DNA of 6,804 nucleotides from Pseudomonadota bacterium. Its GTDB lineage: Bacteria; Myxococcota_A; Polyangia; Fen-1088. Under the pieces are notes generated by a model. That model made no database searches, had not been told where the DNA came from, and saw only the letters and a list, made by a program, of their open reading frames with translations. The DNA lies in assembly GCA_023438785.1 (NCBI GenBank), contig JAEXQJ010000124.1:1-6804 (forward strand), in the 5' to 3' direction. Shown here one piece after another: positions 1 to 5,089 of the stretch (its first letter is position 1; each line of letters starts with the position of its first letter). The translations under genes were made by a program, and so were the position numbers.

Positions 1-815
1 CCGAGTCGGCTGCGGGAAGCAAGATTGGCGCTCGTGGAACCCCCGCCTTCTTCGTGAACGGCGTGTTCCTCTCGGGGGCGCGGCCTTTCGAGCAGTTCAA
101 GTCGCTCATCGACGCGCAACTCACCAAGGCCGAGGAGTTGGTCAAGAAGGGCACGCCCAAGGCCAAGGTCTACGACGCCATCCTGAAGACGGCGAAGGCC
201 GACGTGGGTGGTGGCAAAGACGAGGCTGCCGCCGCGGACGCGGGACCTGCCAAGCAGATCGACGTCGGCACCTCGCCCTCCAAGGGCCCCAAGAATGCGC
301 CCCTCACGGTGGTCGTGTTCTCGGACTTCCAGTGCCCGTTCTGCAGCCGTGTGGAGCCCTCGGTGACCCAGTTGGAGAAGAATTACCCGGGCAAGGTTCG
401 CGTGGTGTGGAAGAACTACCCCCTCGCGTTCCATGACAAGGCCAAGGGCGCGGCCGAGGCGGCCATGGCCGCGGGTGAGCAGGGCAAGTTCTGGGAGATG
501 CACGACCTGCTCTTCAAGAACCAGCAGGCGCTCGATCCGGCCAGCCTGGAGAAGTACGCCCAGGAGCTCAAGCTGGACATGGGCAAGTGGAAGGCCGCCG
601 TCGAGACGCATAAGTACGCCGCGCAGATCGACGCGGACATGAAGCAGGGAACACAGGTCGGCGTCTCGGGCACGCCAGCCACCTTCATCAATGGCCGCCT
701 CATCTCGGGCGCTGTGCCCTACTCCGAGTTCCAGAAGGTCGCGGACGAGGAGATGGCCAAGCTGGCCAAGGGCGGCAAGAAGAAGGCCGCTGTGCCCGCT
801 CAGGCCGCGAAGTAA
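1..815 (+). CDS. Tandem DsbA-family thioredoxin-fold oxidoreductase (5' end cut by window)
   Basis: The reading frame is open from the first complete codon (position 3) to TAA at 813-815, giving 270 visible residues. The first ~30 are the end of one thioredoxin fold: a GTPAFFVNG stretch at visible residues 12-20 is the cis-proline loop of a DsbA-like domain whose active site lies upstream. After an Ala/Gly-rich linker (about residues 62-85) comes a complete second DsbA-like domain. It has FSDFQCPFC with redox cysteines C111 and C114 (codons at 333-344), a helical insertion (about 130-205), then SGTPATFING with cis-Pro225. The tail is Lys/Ala-rich. Family knowledge: such proteins make or reshuffle disulfides outside the cytoplasm. 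The CPFC dipeptide suits an oxidase or isomerase. Two such domains in one chain imply two active sites, but the first CxxC is not visible. A TlpA-like gene starts 13 bp downstream, so they are probably cotranscribed. Family assignment is firm; substrate is unknown. Confidence 0.93.
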   Translation, partial: ESAAGSKIGARGTPAFFVNGVFLSGARPFEQFKSLIDAQLTKAEELVKKGTPKAKVYDAILKTAKADVGGGKDEAAAADAGPAKQIDVGTSPSKGPKNAPLTVVVFSDFQCPFCSRVEPSVTQLEKNYPGKVRVVWKNYPLAFHDKAKGAAEAAMAAGEQGKFWEMHDLLFKNQQALDPASLEKYAQELKLDMGKWKAAVETHKYAAQIDADMKQGTQVGVSGTPATFINGRLISGAVPYSEFQKVADEEMAKLAKGGKKKAAVPAQAAK

Positions 816-828
816 CTCGCCGGGGCAC

Positions 829-1389
829 ATGACCGGACGGCAGAAAGCCGGTGCAGCAGCAGTGGCTGCTCTCGCTGGCCTTCTCGCCGTCCGTTTCTTT
901 TGGGGGGCCCTCGATTCCGCCTCCTTCTCGCGCGGGAACGCCTGCAGAACCCTGGAACCCGATCCTCTCTCGCCGGAGCTGCGCGCGGGGGCCCCAGATT
1001 TCCAACTGCGCGACATGGCTGGGAAGACCTGGTCTTTGTCCGGCCTGCGGGGCCATCCCGTGCTGGTGAGCTTCTGGGCCACGTGGTGCGCCCCGTGCCT
1101 GGACGAAATCCCCTCGCTGGAGGCGCTGGCGCGCAGCCTCGGTGATCGGGCAACCGTTCTGGCGATCAGCGTGGATGAGGACTGGGATGCCGTCAAACGC
1201 ACCTTCCCCCACGGCACCCCCTTGACCGTCCTTCTGGATCCCAGCAAAGAGGTGCCGGCACGTTGGGGGACCACCAAGTTTCCCGAGACGTTCCTGGTCG
1301 GCGCTGGTGGTCAGGTGCGACAGGCCTTTATCAACAAGCGCGATTGGTCGAGCCCCGAAGCGGCGACCTGTATCGCCGACGCGCCTTAG
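829..1389 (+). CDS. Membrane-anchored TlpA/ResA-family thioredoxin-like protein
   Basis: 186 residues. The ATG at 829 was chosen because it lies just after the previous stop, has a GGGG stretch (822-825) a few bases upstream, and opens a good N-terminal anchor. The frame is open further upstream but would overlap the DsbA gene. Residues about 9-28 are hydrophobic (uncleaved anchor or signal peptide). The fold begins near APDFQLRDMAGK (55-66). The active site is WCAPC with C87 and C90, and KFPETFLV (150-157) supplies cis-Pro152, as in the TlpA/ResA/CcmG group. Family knowledge: these are usually thiol reductants in the periplasm, for example in cytochrome c maturation or copper delivery to oxidases. 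No cytochrome gene is visible, so the substrate is open. Beside a DsbA-type protein it may supply the reducing arm or recycle its partner. C39, just after the anchor, and C181, near the C terminus, lie outside the active site. The gene ends inside a perfect hairpin. Confidence 0.9.
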   Translation: MTGRQKAGAAAVAALAGLLAVRFFWGALDSASFSRGNACRTLEPDPLSPELRAGAPDFQLRDMAGKTWSLSGLRGHPVLVSFWATWCAPCLDEIPSLEALARSLGDRATVLAISVDEDWDAVKRTFPHGTPLTVLLDPSKEVPARWGTTKFPETFLVGAGGQVRQAFINKRDWSSPEAATCIADAP

Positions 1390-1410
1390 AGCACCGAGCC
1401 CGGTGCTCTA
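1387..1410. terminator. Perfect 10-bp hairpin shared by convergent genes
   Basis: TAGAGCACCG (1387-1396) and CGGTGCTCTA (1401-1410) are exact reverse complements around a 4-nt loop (AGCC). The first three bases are the TAG stop of the TlpA-like gene. The last three, read on the minus strand, are the TAG stop of the RelA-like gene. The stem would form in transcripts from either side. No run of T follows on either strand, so it is not a textbook intrinsic terminator. It may instead terminate with Rho's help, protect 3' ends, or block transcription running into the opposite gene. Confidence 0.6.
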
Positions 1411-2559
1411 GTCGTGGCCCAGATCGCCGTCTTGGCGGCCGGTCAGATCGAGCGCGGGGGGCGTCTCCTCGTCCTGCATTCCATGGCTGAGGCGCGCCTT
1501 GACCCGCGTGATTTGTCGCTCTTTGTAGCGCTGATGGCTGTTCTCACCCAGCTCATTGGCCTCGGCGGTGCGGGCGTCCACGATTTGGAATTCGGTGAGA
1601 ACGAAGATCACGGCGCCGTTCTCCGCGAACAGCGGATCGTCCGCTGGCCGAGAGAGGAATTTGTCCATGCGCACGGGCAAGTCGGCCACGAAATTGACGA
1701 CCCGATAGCTCGGTCCGGAGAACTCGTTGAGTAGCGGGGTCCGTCGGTCGACGGCCACGCGTGAGAGATCGAGCAGGTCGGGCAGGTGTTGGCGCAAGCC
1801 GGAAGCCCGTTCGACGAAGCCGTGAAGGTCCACGATGTCGTTGACCGACTCGCCCGGAATCACGAAGTTGAACGGCACGAGTCGCTGCACGAGCTCGCGC
1901 AGCACGAAGACGATCTCCTCCTCGGAGTGCGTGGTCATGCGGAAGCGCAGCTTGTCGTAGACGTGGGCGGCGATGTTGTCTCGCTTGGCGAGCAACTTGG
2001 TGATGAGGCTGTCCGGCTCCTTGCGGCTCCACTCGAACTCCACCACCGCGCAGCCCGCGGCCTTCATCTCCTCCACCGTGGCCAGGACCTTGTCCTCGAC
2101 CACGCGGAAGATGTCGTCGGCGCTCACCGAGAGCCGGGTGAGCAGCTCACGCCCCGCCACGTGATGCAGGACGTGCATGACCTTCAGAACCACGCAGGCA
2201 TGAGTGCGGCGCTTGCCCTTCTGCGATGCGACAAGCAGCAGATCTCGGGCTGGGATGCGCTCGGCCACCTCCTCGGGAATGCGAAAGCCCAGGTGCCGCT
2301 CCAGGTACTCCACGGCTTGATCCCGCAGCGTCTCGAGGCGGGACATGTCCTCGCGGCTGGCGGGATCGAACTCGTGGACGCGCAGGAACCGATCGACTTG
2401 GTCTCGGTCCGTGAAATAGAGGCGGTGCCAGTCGATGATTGAGCCACCGCGGATAAGGTTCCGGATGGCGGTCAGATCCGCAACACTAAGACTGGCCAGG
2501 CGCCCCTCGTCGGGCTTGGCTCCCGGAAGAGCCGGAGCTTCCAATGGCTCGAACGTCAT
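1408..2559 (-). CDS. RelA/SpoT-like nucleotidyltransferase-fold protein, no hydrolase domain seen
   Basis: 383 residues. The ATG at 2559-2557 is preceded by a purine-rich AGGGCAGG, a plausible ribosome site. The N-terminal ~170 residues are mostly helical, with a His-rich helix (VMHVLHHVAGREL, 127-139). From 175 on, elements match the RelA/SpoT synthetase order. SRKEPDSLITKL (178-189) parallels the RxKxxxSIxxK basic segment. YDKLRFRM (201-208) has D202 where synthetases bind metal. PSYRVVNF (283-290) matches the GYRSLH region with Y285. TEFQIVDARTAE (322-333) matches EVQIRT..AE with E323. SHQRYK (341-346) matches AHWRYK. The D-to-E spacing (121 residues) is about twice that in Rel enzymes, so there are insertions. 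No His-Asp hydrolase motif is seen. It may belong to a Myxococcota family held as uncharacterised (TIGR04552, from memory). A role in alarmone or other pyrophosphate transfer is inference. It could instead be a non-catalytic relative. Confidence 0.9.
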   Translation of the reverse strand: MTFEPLEAPALPGAKPDEGRLASLSVADLTAIRNLIRGGSIIDWHRLYFTDRDQVDRFLRVHEFDPASREDMSRLETLRDQAVEYLERHLGFRIPEEVAERIPARDLLLVASQKGKRRTHACVVLKVMHVLHHVAGRELLTRLSVSADDIFRVVEDKVLATVEEMKAAGCAVVEFEWSRKEPDSLITKLLAKRDNIAAHVYDKLRFRMTTHSEEEIVFVLRELVQRLVPFNFVIPGESVNDIVDLHGFVERASGLRQHLPDLLDLSRVAVDRRTPLLNEFSGPSYRVVNFVADLPVRMDKFLSRPADDPLFAENGAVIFVLTEFQIVDARTAEANELGENSHQRYKERQITRVKARLSHGMQDEETPPALDLTGRQDGDLGHD

Positions 2560-2588
2560 ACAGCCTGCCCTGCTTGAATTCGCTGGGG

Positions 2589-2617
2589 AGTGTAGGCGCG
2601 GCAGCGTCGCCGGGCAA
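2589..2617 (-). promoter_or_regulatory. Sigma70-like promoter for the RelA-like gene
   Basis: On the minus strand, TTGCCC (2617-2612) and TACACT (2594-2589) are separated by exactly 17 nt, and each hexamer matches consensus at 4 of 6. The predicted start near 2582 gives a leader of about 23 nt with a purine-rich ribosome site before the ATG at 2559. This would let the gene be transcribed independently of the UbiB-like gene and the small peptide gene. Confidence 0.45.
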
Positions 2618-2628
2618 GGCGAAAGACC

Positions 2629-2643
2629 AGCGCGGCAGGCGCT
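2629..2643 (-). terminator. Weak hairpin after the small peptide gene
   Basis: Directly after the TAG stop of the small gene, the minus strand reads a 5-bp stem (AGCGC/GCGCT) with a 5-nt loop, followed by GGTCTTT. The stem is short and the T tract brief, so this is only a possible terminator or attenuator ahead of the RelA-like gene's promoter. Confidence 0.22.
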
Positions 2644-2754
2644 CTATCGGGCCTTGCTCGGTCTGCCCATGCGTAGGGTCGCGATGAAGATGGCCAGAGC
2701 GCCGATGGCGGTCAGCGTGCTGCCGATCACGGAGATGTTGTCCATGGGTCGCAT
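2644..2754 (-). CDS. Small single-pass membrane peptide (33-36 residues), unknown function
   Basis: A short frame lies between the UbiB-like and RelA-like genes on their strand. From the ATG at 2745-2743 it gives 33 residues: MDNIS, a hydrophobic run of ~19 residues (VIGSTLTAIGALAIFIATL), then a basic tail (RMGRPSKAR) and TAG at 2646-2644. The charge pattern predicts an outside N terminus and a cytoplasmic C terminus. About 29 of 33 codons end in G or C, as in the neighbouring genes, which argues that it is translated. An in-frame ATG at 2754 (36 residues) and another at 2766 (40 residues) exist. The promoter at 2753-2780 would start RNA at or next to the ATG at 2745, favouring the 33-residue form as a leaderless message. 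I recognise no family. Possibilities include a small membrane regulator, an accessory subunit or a toxin-like peptide. A chance ORF is not excluded. Confidence 0.45.
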   Translation of the reverse strand: MRPMDNISVIGSTLTAIGALAIFIATLRMGRPSKAR

Positions 2755-2780
2755 TGTATCCCACATGTCCTACCTGGCAA
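2753..2780 (-). promoter_or_regulatory. Strong sigma70-like promoter for the small peptide gene
   Basis: On the minus strand, TTGCCA (2780-2775; 5 of 6 to TTGACA) and TACAAT (2758-2753; 5 of 6 to TATAAT) are separated by 16 nt. This is the best promoter match seen in the window. It begins 12 nt after the UbiB-like stop codon. The -10 ends 7 nt before the ATG at 2745, so transcription would begin at or immediately next to that start codon. Confidence 0.55.
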
Positions 2781-2791
2781 ATGACGTGATG

Positions 2792-4636
2792 CTAGCGGCG
2801 GCGTATTCGTGCACGGCGACCTCGCGCCAGGGAGCTGAGTAGGAGCAAGCCGAAAGATGAACCGGCCCCAAGCGCGACCAGTCGCGCCGTTTCTTGGCCG
2901 CGCCCGTCAAAGACAACCGAGAGCGTGACCGCGGTGGCCCCTAGAAAACCCCAGAGGAGCTGCTGGCCGAGCGCGTAGAGGGTCTCCACGCTGCGGTCCA
3001 TGCCGTGGAAGCGAACCTCCACGTCGCCTCGACTGGCCAGGGTCAGAAAGCGGCTCAGCTCGCCCGGCACCGCGAACGCAGAGAGGGCGGACTCGCGCAA
3101 CGTGTCCAGAACGGCTTCGGACCATTCCTTCTTCTCGCCCAGGAGAAAGCGGTCCACGTACGGCTGGATGACCGCGGCGGGGTTCATTTCCGGGTCGAGC
3201 GTCGTGCACACGCCGAGGAGCAGCAGGAGCGTTCGCTCGAGCAAGACCCACTCCTTCGGCACCACGAAGGCGTCGCGCAGATCCCGCAAGGTGACGTTCA
3301 GCGCGCGCAGGTCCAACAAGGTGGCCAACTGGCCCGCGGGATCGATCTTCAGGTTGGACAGCGAAAAGCCGTCGAGGCGCATCTGGGAGCGGAAGTGCTC
3401 GTAAAAGTGCTCGACCACGCGATCGAAGACCTCGTGATCGGCGTGCCGGGAGATGAAGCCCATTTCCTTGAGCGCGGTCACGATGCGCCCCACGTCGCGG
3501 GTCATGGCGCCCTGGAGGAAGGTCACCATGCCTCGGCGCATGCCGGCCGATACGCGGGCTGTGGCACCGAAGTCCAGGAACACCACGGTGGGGCCGTCCT
3601 CACCGGGGGCCGGCGGGCGCAGGAGCAGGTTCCCGGGGTGAGGGTCAGCGTGGTACACGCCGTCGACGAAGATCTGCTTGCAATAGGCCTCCACGCACAG
3701 GCGCGCGGCCTTCTTGCGGTCCACGCCCGCGGCCTCCAACGCGGCCACGTCCGCGACCTTGGCGCCCGTCATCCACTCGGTGGTCAGAACGCGTGCCGTG
3801 GAGCACGCGGCGATGACCTTCGGGATGAGGACGTCCCGTCGATCGGCGAAGTTGGCCGAGATGGCGCGGATGGCGTCGGCTTCGTGTTGGTAATCGAGCT
3901 CCGCAAGGACCATTTCGTGGATCTCGCGGTAGATGGTGGACCAGCCCCAATCGGGCAGAAAGCGCCGCAGAAGCCCGAAGATGCGTTGGATCACGCGCAA
4001 ATCCATGCGCACGATGGTCTCGATTCCCGGGTACTGCACCTTCACCGCGACCTTCTCGCCCGAGGGCAGGTAGGCCACGTGAACCTGGCCAATGGAGGCC
4101 GAGGCGATGGGATGGGGATCGAAGCGCGCGAACACCTCCGAGGGCGAGCGACCCCGAAAGGCGTCCCGCAGGCGGGGTTCGATTTCGCTGTACGGACGCG
4201 GCGGAACGCTGTCCTGCAAGGTCTCCAATTCTTTGCGGAAGGCCTCGGGCAGCATGTTGGCCATGACGCTGATGAGCTGTCCGACCTTGATGAACAGCCC
4301 CTGCAAATCCACGATGGCTGCCAGGACCCGGCGCGCGTTGGCGCGGTGAACGCGATTCGCCATCTCCGCCCCCGCTTCCTCCGAACGGAATCGCCTTCGC
4401 ACGCGGAGCGCCAGATAGGACAGCACGACCCGGAAGGTCACACGGTAGGCTCGCAGCAGACGGCGAACGGGCCGGCGATAGGTGGCCGCTCGGCTGGCCA
4501 CCTCGGTGGACGTCATCGGCGGCGCGTTCTGGGGCGGCACAGGGGGGGGCACGACGACGTCGGGAGCCTGACTCACGGGCGCAGCATAGCCCGCATCTTC
4601 GCGGCACGCACCGACGCCGAAGGGGACGAATCGCAT
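2792..4636 (-). CDS. AarF/UbiB/ABC1-family protein-kinase-like ATPase
   Basis: 614 residues; the family usually runs about 450-600. Family marks appear in order. The KxGQ motif IKVGQ (116-120) begins the inhibitory helix region. The Ala-rich nucleotide loop ASASIGQVH (178-186) replaces a kinase Gly loop. K199 sits in VAVKVQ, the ExD motif is E246/D248, the catalytic-loop-like HADPHPGN is 329-336, and D355-F-G is the metal-binding motif. Two hydrophobic segments near the C terminus (about 560-577 and 584-604) are the expected membrane anchors. All canonical residues are present. Family knowledge: these membrane-associated ATPases support isoprenoid-quinone biosynthesis or lipid handling. The exact role here is unknown, and the lineage may use menaquinone, so I do not name it ubiB. 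The ATG at 4636 has GAAGG five bases upstream. The first ~45 residues are Pro-rich and poorly constrained, so a start at M41 is possible. The 119-residue gene diverges 14 bp away. Confidence 0.93.
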   Translation of the reverse strand: MRFVPFGVGACREDAGYAAPVSQAPDVVVPPPVPPQNAPPMTSTEVASRAATYRRPVRRLLRAYRVTFRVVLSYLALRVRRRFRSEEAGAEMANRVHRANARRVLAAIVDLQGLFIKVGQLISVMANMLPEAFRKELETLQDSVPPRPYSEIEPRLRDAFRGRSPSEVFARFDPHPIASASIGQVHVAYLPSGEKVAVKVQYPGIETIVRMDLRVIQRIFGLLRRFLPDWGWSTIYREIHEMVLAELDYQHEADAIRAISANFADRRDVLIPKVIAACSTARVLTTEWMTGAKVADVAALEAAGVDRKKAARLCVEAYCKQIFVDGVYHADPHPGNLLLRPPAPGEDGPTVVFLDFGATARVSAGMRRGMVTFLQGAMTRDVGRIVTALKEMGFISRHADHEVFDRVVEHFYEHFRSQMRLDGFSLSNLKIDPAGQLATLLDLRALNVTLRDLRDAFVVPKEWVLLERTLLLLLGVCTTLDPEMNPAAVIQPYVDRFLLGEKKEWSEAVLDTLRESALSAFAVPGELSRFLTLASRGDVEVRFHGMDRSVETLYALGQQLLWGFLGATAVTLSVVFDGRGQETARLVALGAGSSFGLLLLSSLARGRRARIRRR

Positions 4637-4644
4637 GCTAACCT
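4636..4644 (+). promoter_or_regulatory. Possible extended -10 for the 119-residue protein gene
   Basis: TGCTAACCT contains the extended TG and a -10-like TAACCT (3 of 6) ending 6 nt before the ATG at 4651. No -35-like hexamer lies at the right distance and no Shine-Dalgarno is visible. It overlaps the start codon and ribosome site of the divergent UbiB-like gene. The hexamer match is weak; the placement is the main reason for listing it. Confidence 0.28.
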
Positions 4645-4650
4645 TCGTCC

Positions 4651-5010
4651 ATGCCAGACGATGCGGGAAAACGTGGCCCCGACGCCGCGGGCAACGCCCC
4701 CCCTCCCGATTCCACTCCCGACACGGAGCCGGTGCGCGAACGCTCCGACCGTGGCCTCTCAGACCTCGTCAAGCGAGCGATGTCAGCCGGCCTGGAGGTC
4801 GCATCCCGGTCCAAAGACGATTTCGTTCGCGTGGCCACCAACGAAATGCGTTCGTGGCTGGAGCGCATGGACCTGCAAAAGGAACTGGTCAAGGCGCTGA
4901 CCGACACGGTCGTGGAGGTCAAGGCGGAGATCCGTTTTCGTCCGCGCGCCGACGGGACGCTGGTCCCTGAAGCCTCGACTGAGGTCAAGGCCAAGCCCGC
5001 GAAAAGCTAG
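4651..5010 (+). CDS. Small helical cytoplasmic protein of unknown function
   Basis: 119 residues with no cysteine, signal peptide or membrane segment. Residues 1-32 are Pro/Asp-rich and probably disordered. Residues about 35-88 look like two amphipathic helices (from SDLVKRAMSAGLEVA on, then MRSWLERMDLQKELVKAL at 66-83). Next comes a likely strand VEVKAEIRFRP (89-99), and a Lys/Ala-rich tail ends the protein. The helical core and strand resemble small hypothetical proteins I associate with myxobacteria, but I cannot name a family. The helical pattern superficially recalls phasin or scaffold-type proteins; that is only an analogy. The ATG at 4651 has no ribosome site. A GTG at 4732 preceded by GGAG is an alternative that would drop the disordered N terminus. 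Its start region is shared with the divergent UbiB-like gene, so a link to that protein's membrane or quinone role is possible but unproven. Confidence 0.82.
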   Translation: MPDDAGKRGPDAAGNAPPPDSTPDTEPVRERSDRGLSDLVKRAMSAGLEVASRSKDDFVRVATNEMRSWLERMDLQKELVKALTDTVVEVKAEIRFRPRADGTLVPEASTEVKAKPAKS

Positions 5011-5044
5011 ACAGTGCGCAGCGTTAGGGTCGCGCCATTGTGAG

Positions 5045-5074
5045 CAGGATTGCGTTGCCGAGGACGCAATTCTG
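5045..5074. promoter_or_regulatory. Inverted repeat upstream of the lipoprotein gene (operator or terminator)
   Basis: CAGGATTGCGT (5045-5055) and ACGCAATTCTG (5064-5074) form a dyad with 10 of 11 positions complementary and an 8-nt centre. The inner 7 bp (ATTGCGT/ACGCAAT) are perfect. It sits between the stop of the 119-residue gene and the lipoprotein start, and it overlaps the region upstream of the -10. It could be a regulator's operator. In RNA, with the G-U pair, it could act as an 11-bp hairpin ending the upstream gene, though only a weak T tract follows. Confidence 0.4.
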
Positions 5075-5081
5075 TTACTAT
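5055..5081 (+). promoter_or_regulatory. Extended -10 promoter for the lipoprotein gene
   Basis: TGTTACTAT (5073-5081) combines an extended TG with TACTAT (4 of 6 to TATAAT). A TTGCCG (5055-5060) lies upstream, but the 15-nt spacer is short, so the extended -10 probably carries recognition. The hexamer ends 8 nt before the ATG at 5090, which predicts a leader of 0-3 nt. Confidence 0.42.
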
Positions 5082-5089
5082 CCGCGCCT

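Noticed and set aside
691..828. Upstream extension of the TlpA-like frame to 691
   Set aside because: It would overlap the DsbA gene by more than 120 bp and encode an Arg/Pro/Ser-rich shadow sequence before the natural membrane anchor.
2310..2440. Possible HD-type (p)ppGpp hydrolase region in the N-terminal part of the RelA-like protein
   Set aside because: This part of the protein has no His-Asp dyad or the spaced His motif of the hydrolase domain; the His-rich helix further along (residues 127-139) does not fit either.
1786..2442. 218-codon plus-strand frame inside the RelA-like gene
   Set aside because: Antisense shadow with no start signals; the opposite strand holds ordered RelA/SpoT-like motifs and a promoter.
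3005..4900. 631-codon open frame on the plus strand, antisense to the UbiB-like gene
   Set aside because: It has no recognisable domain and a His/Gly/Arg-heavy composition typical of the antisense of GC-rich coding sequence. The minus strand carries every UbiB-family motif across the same span.
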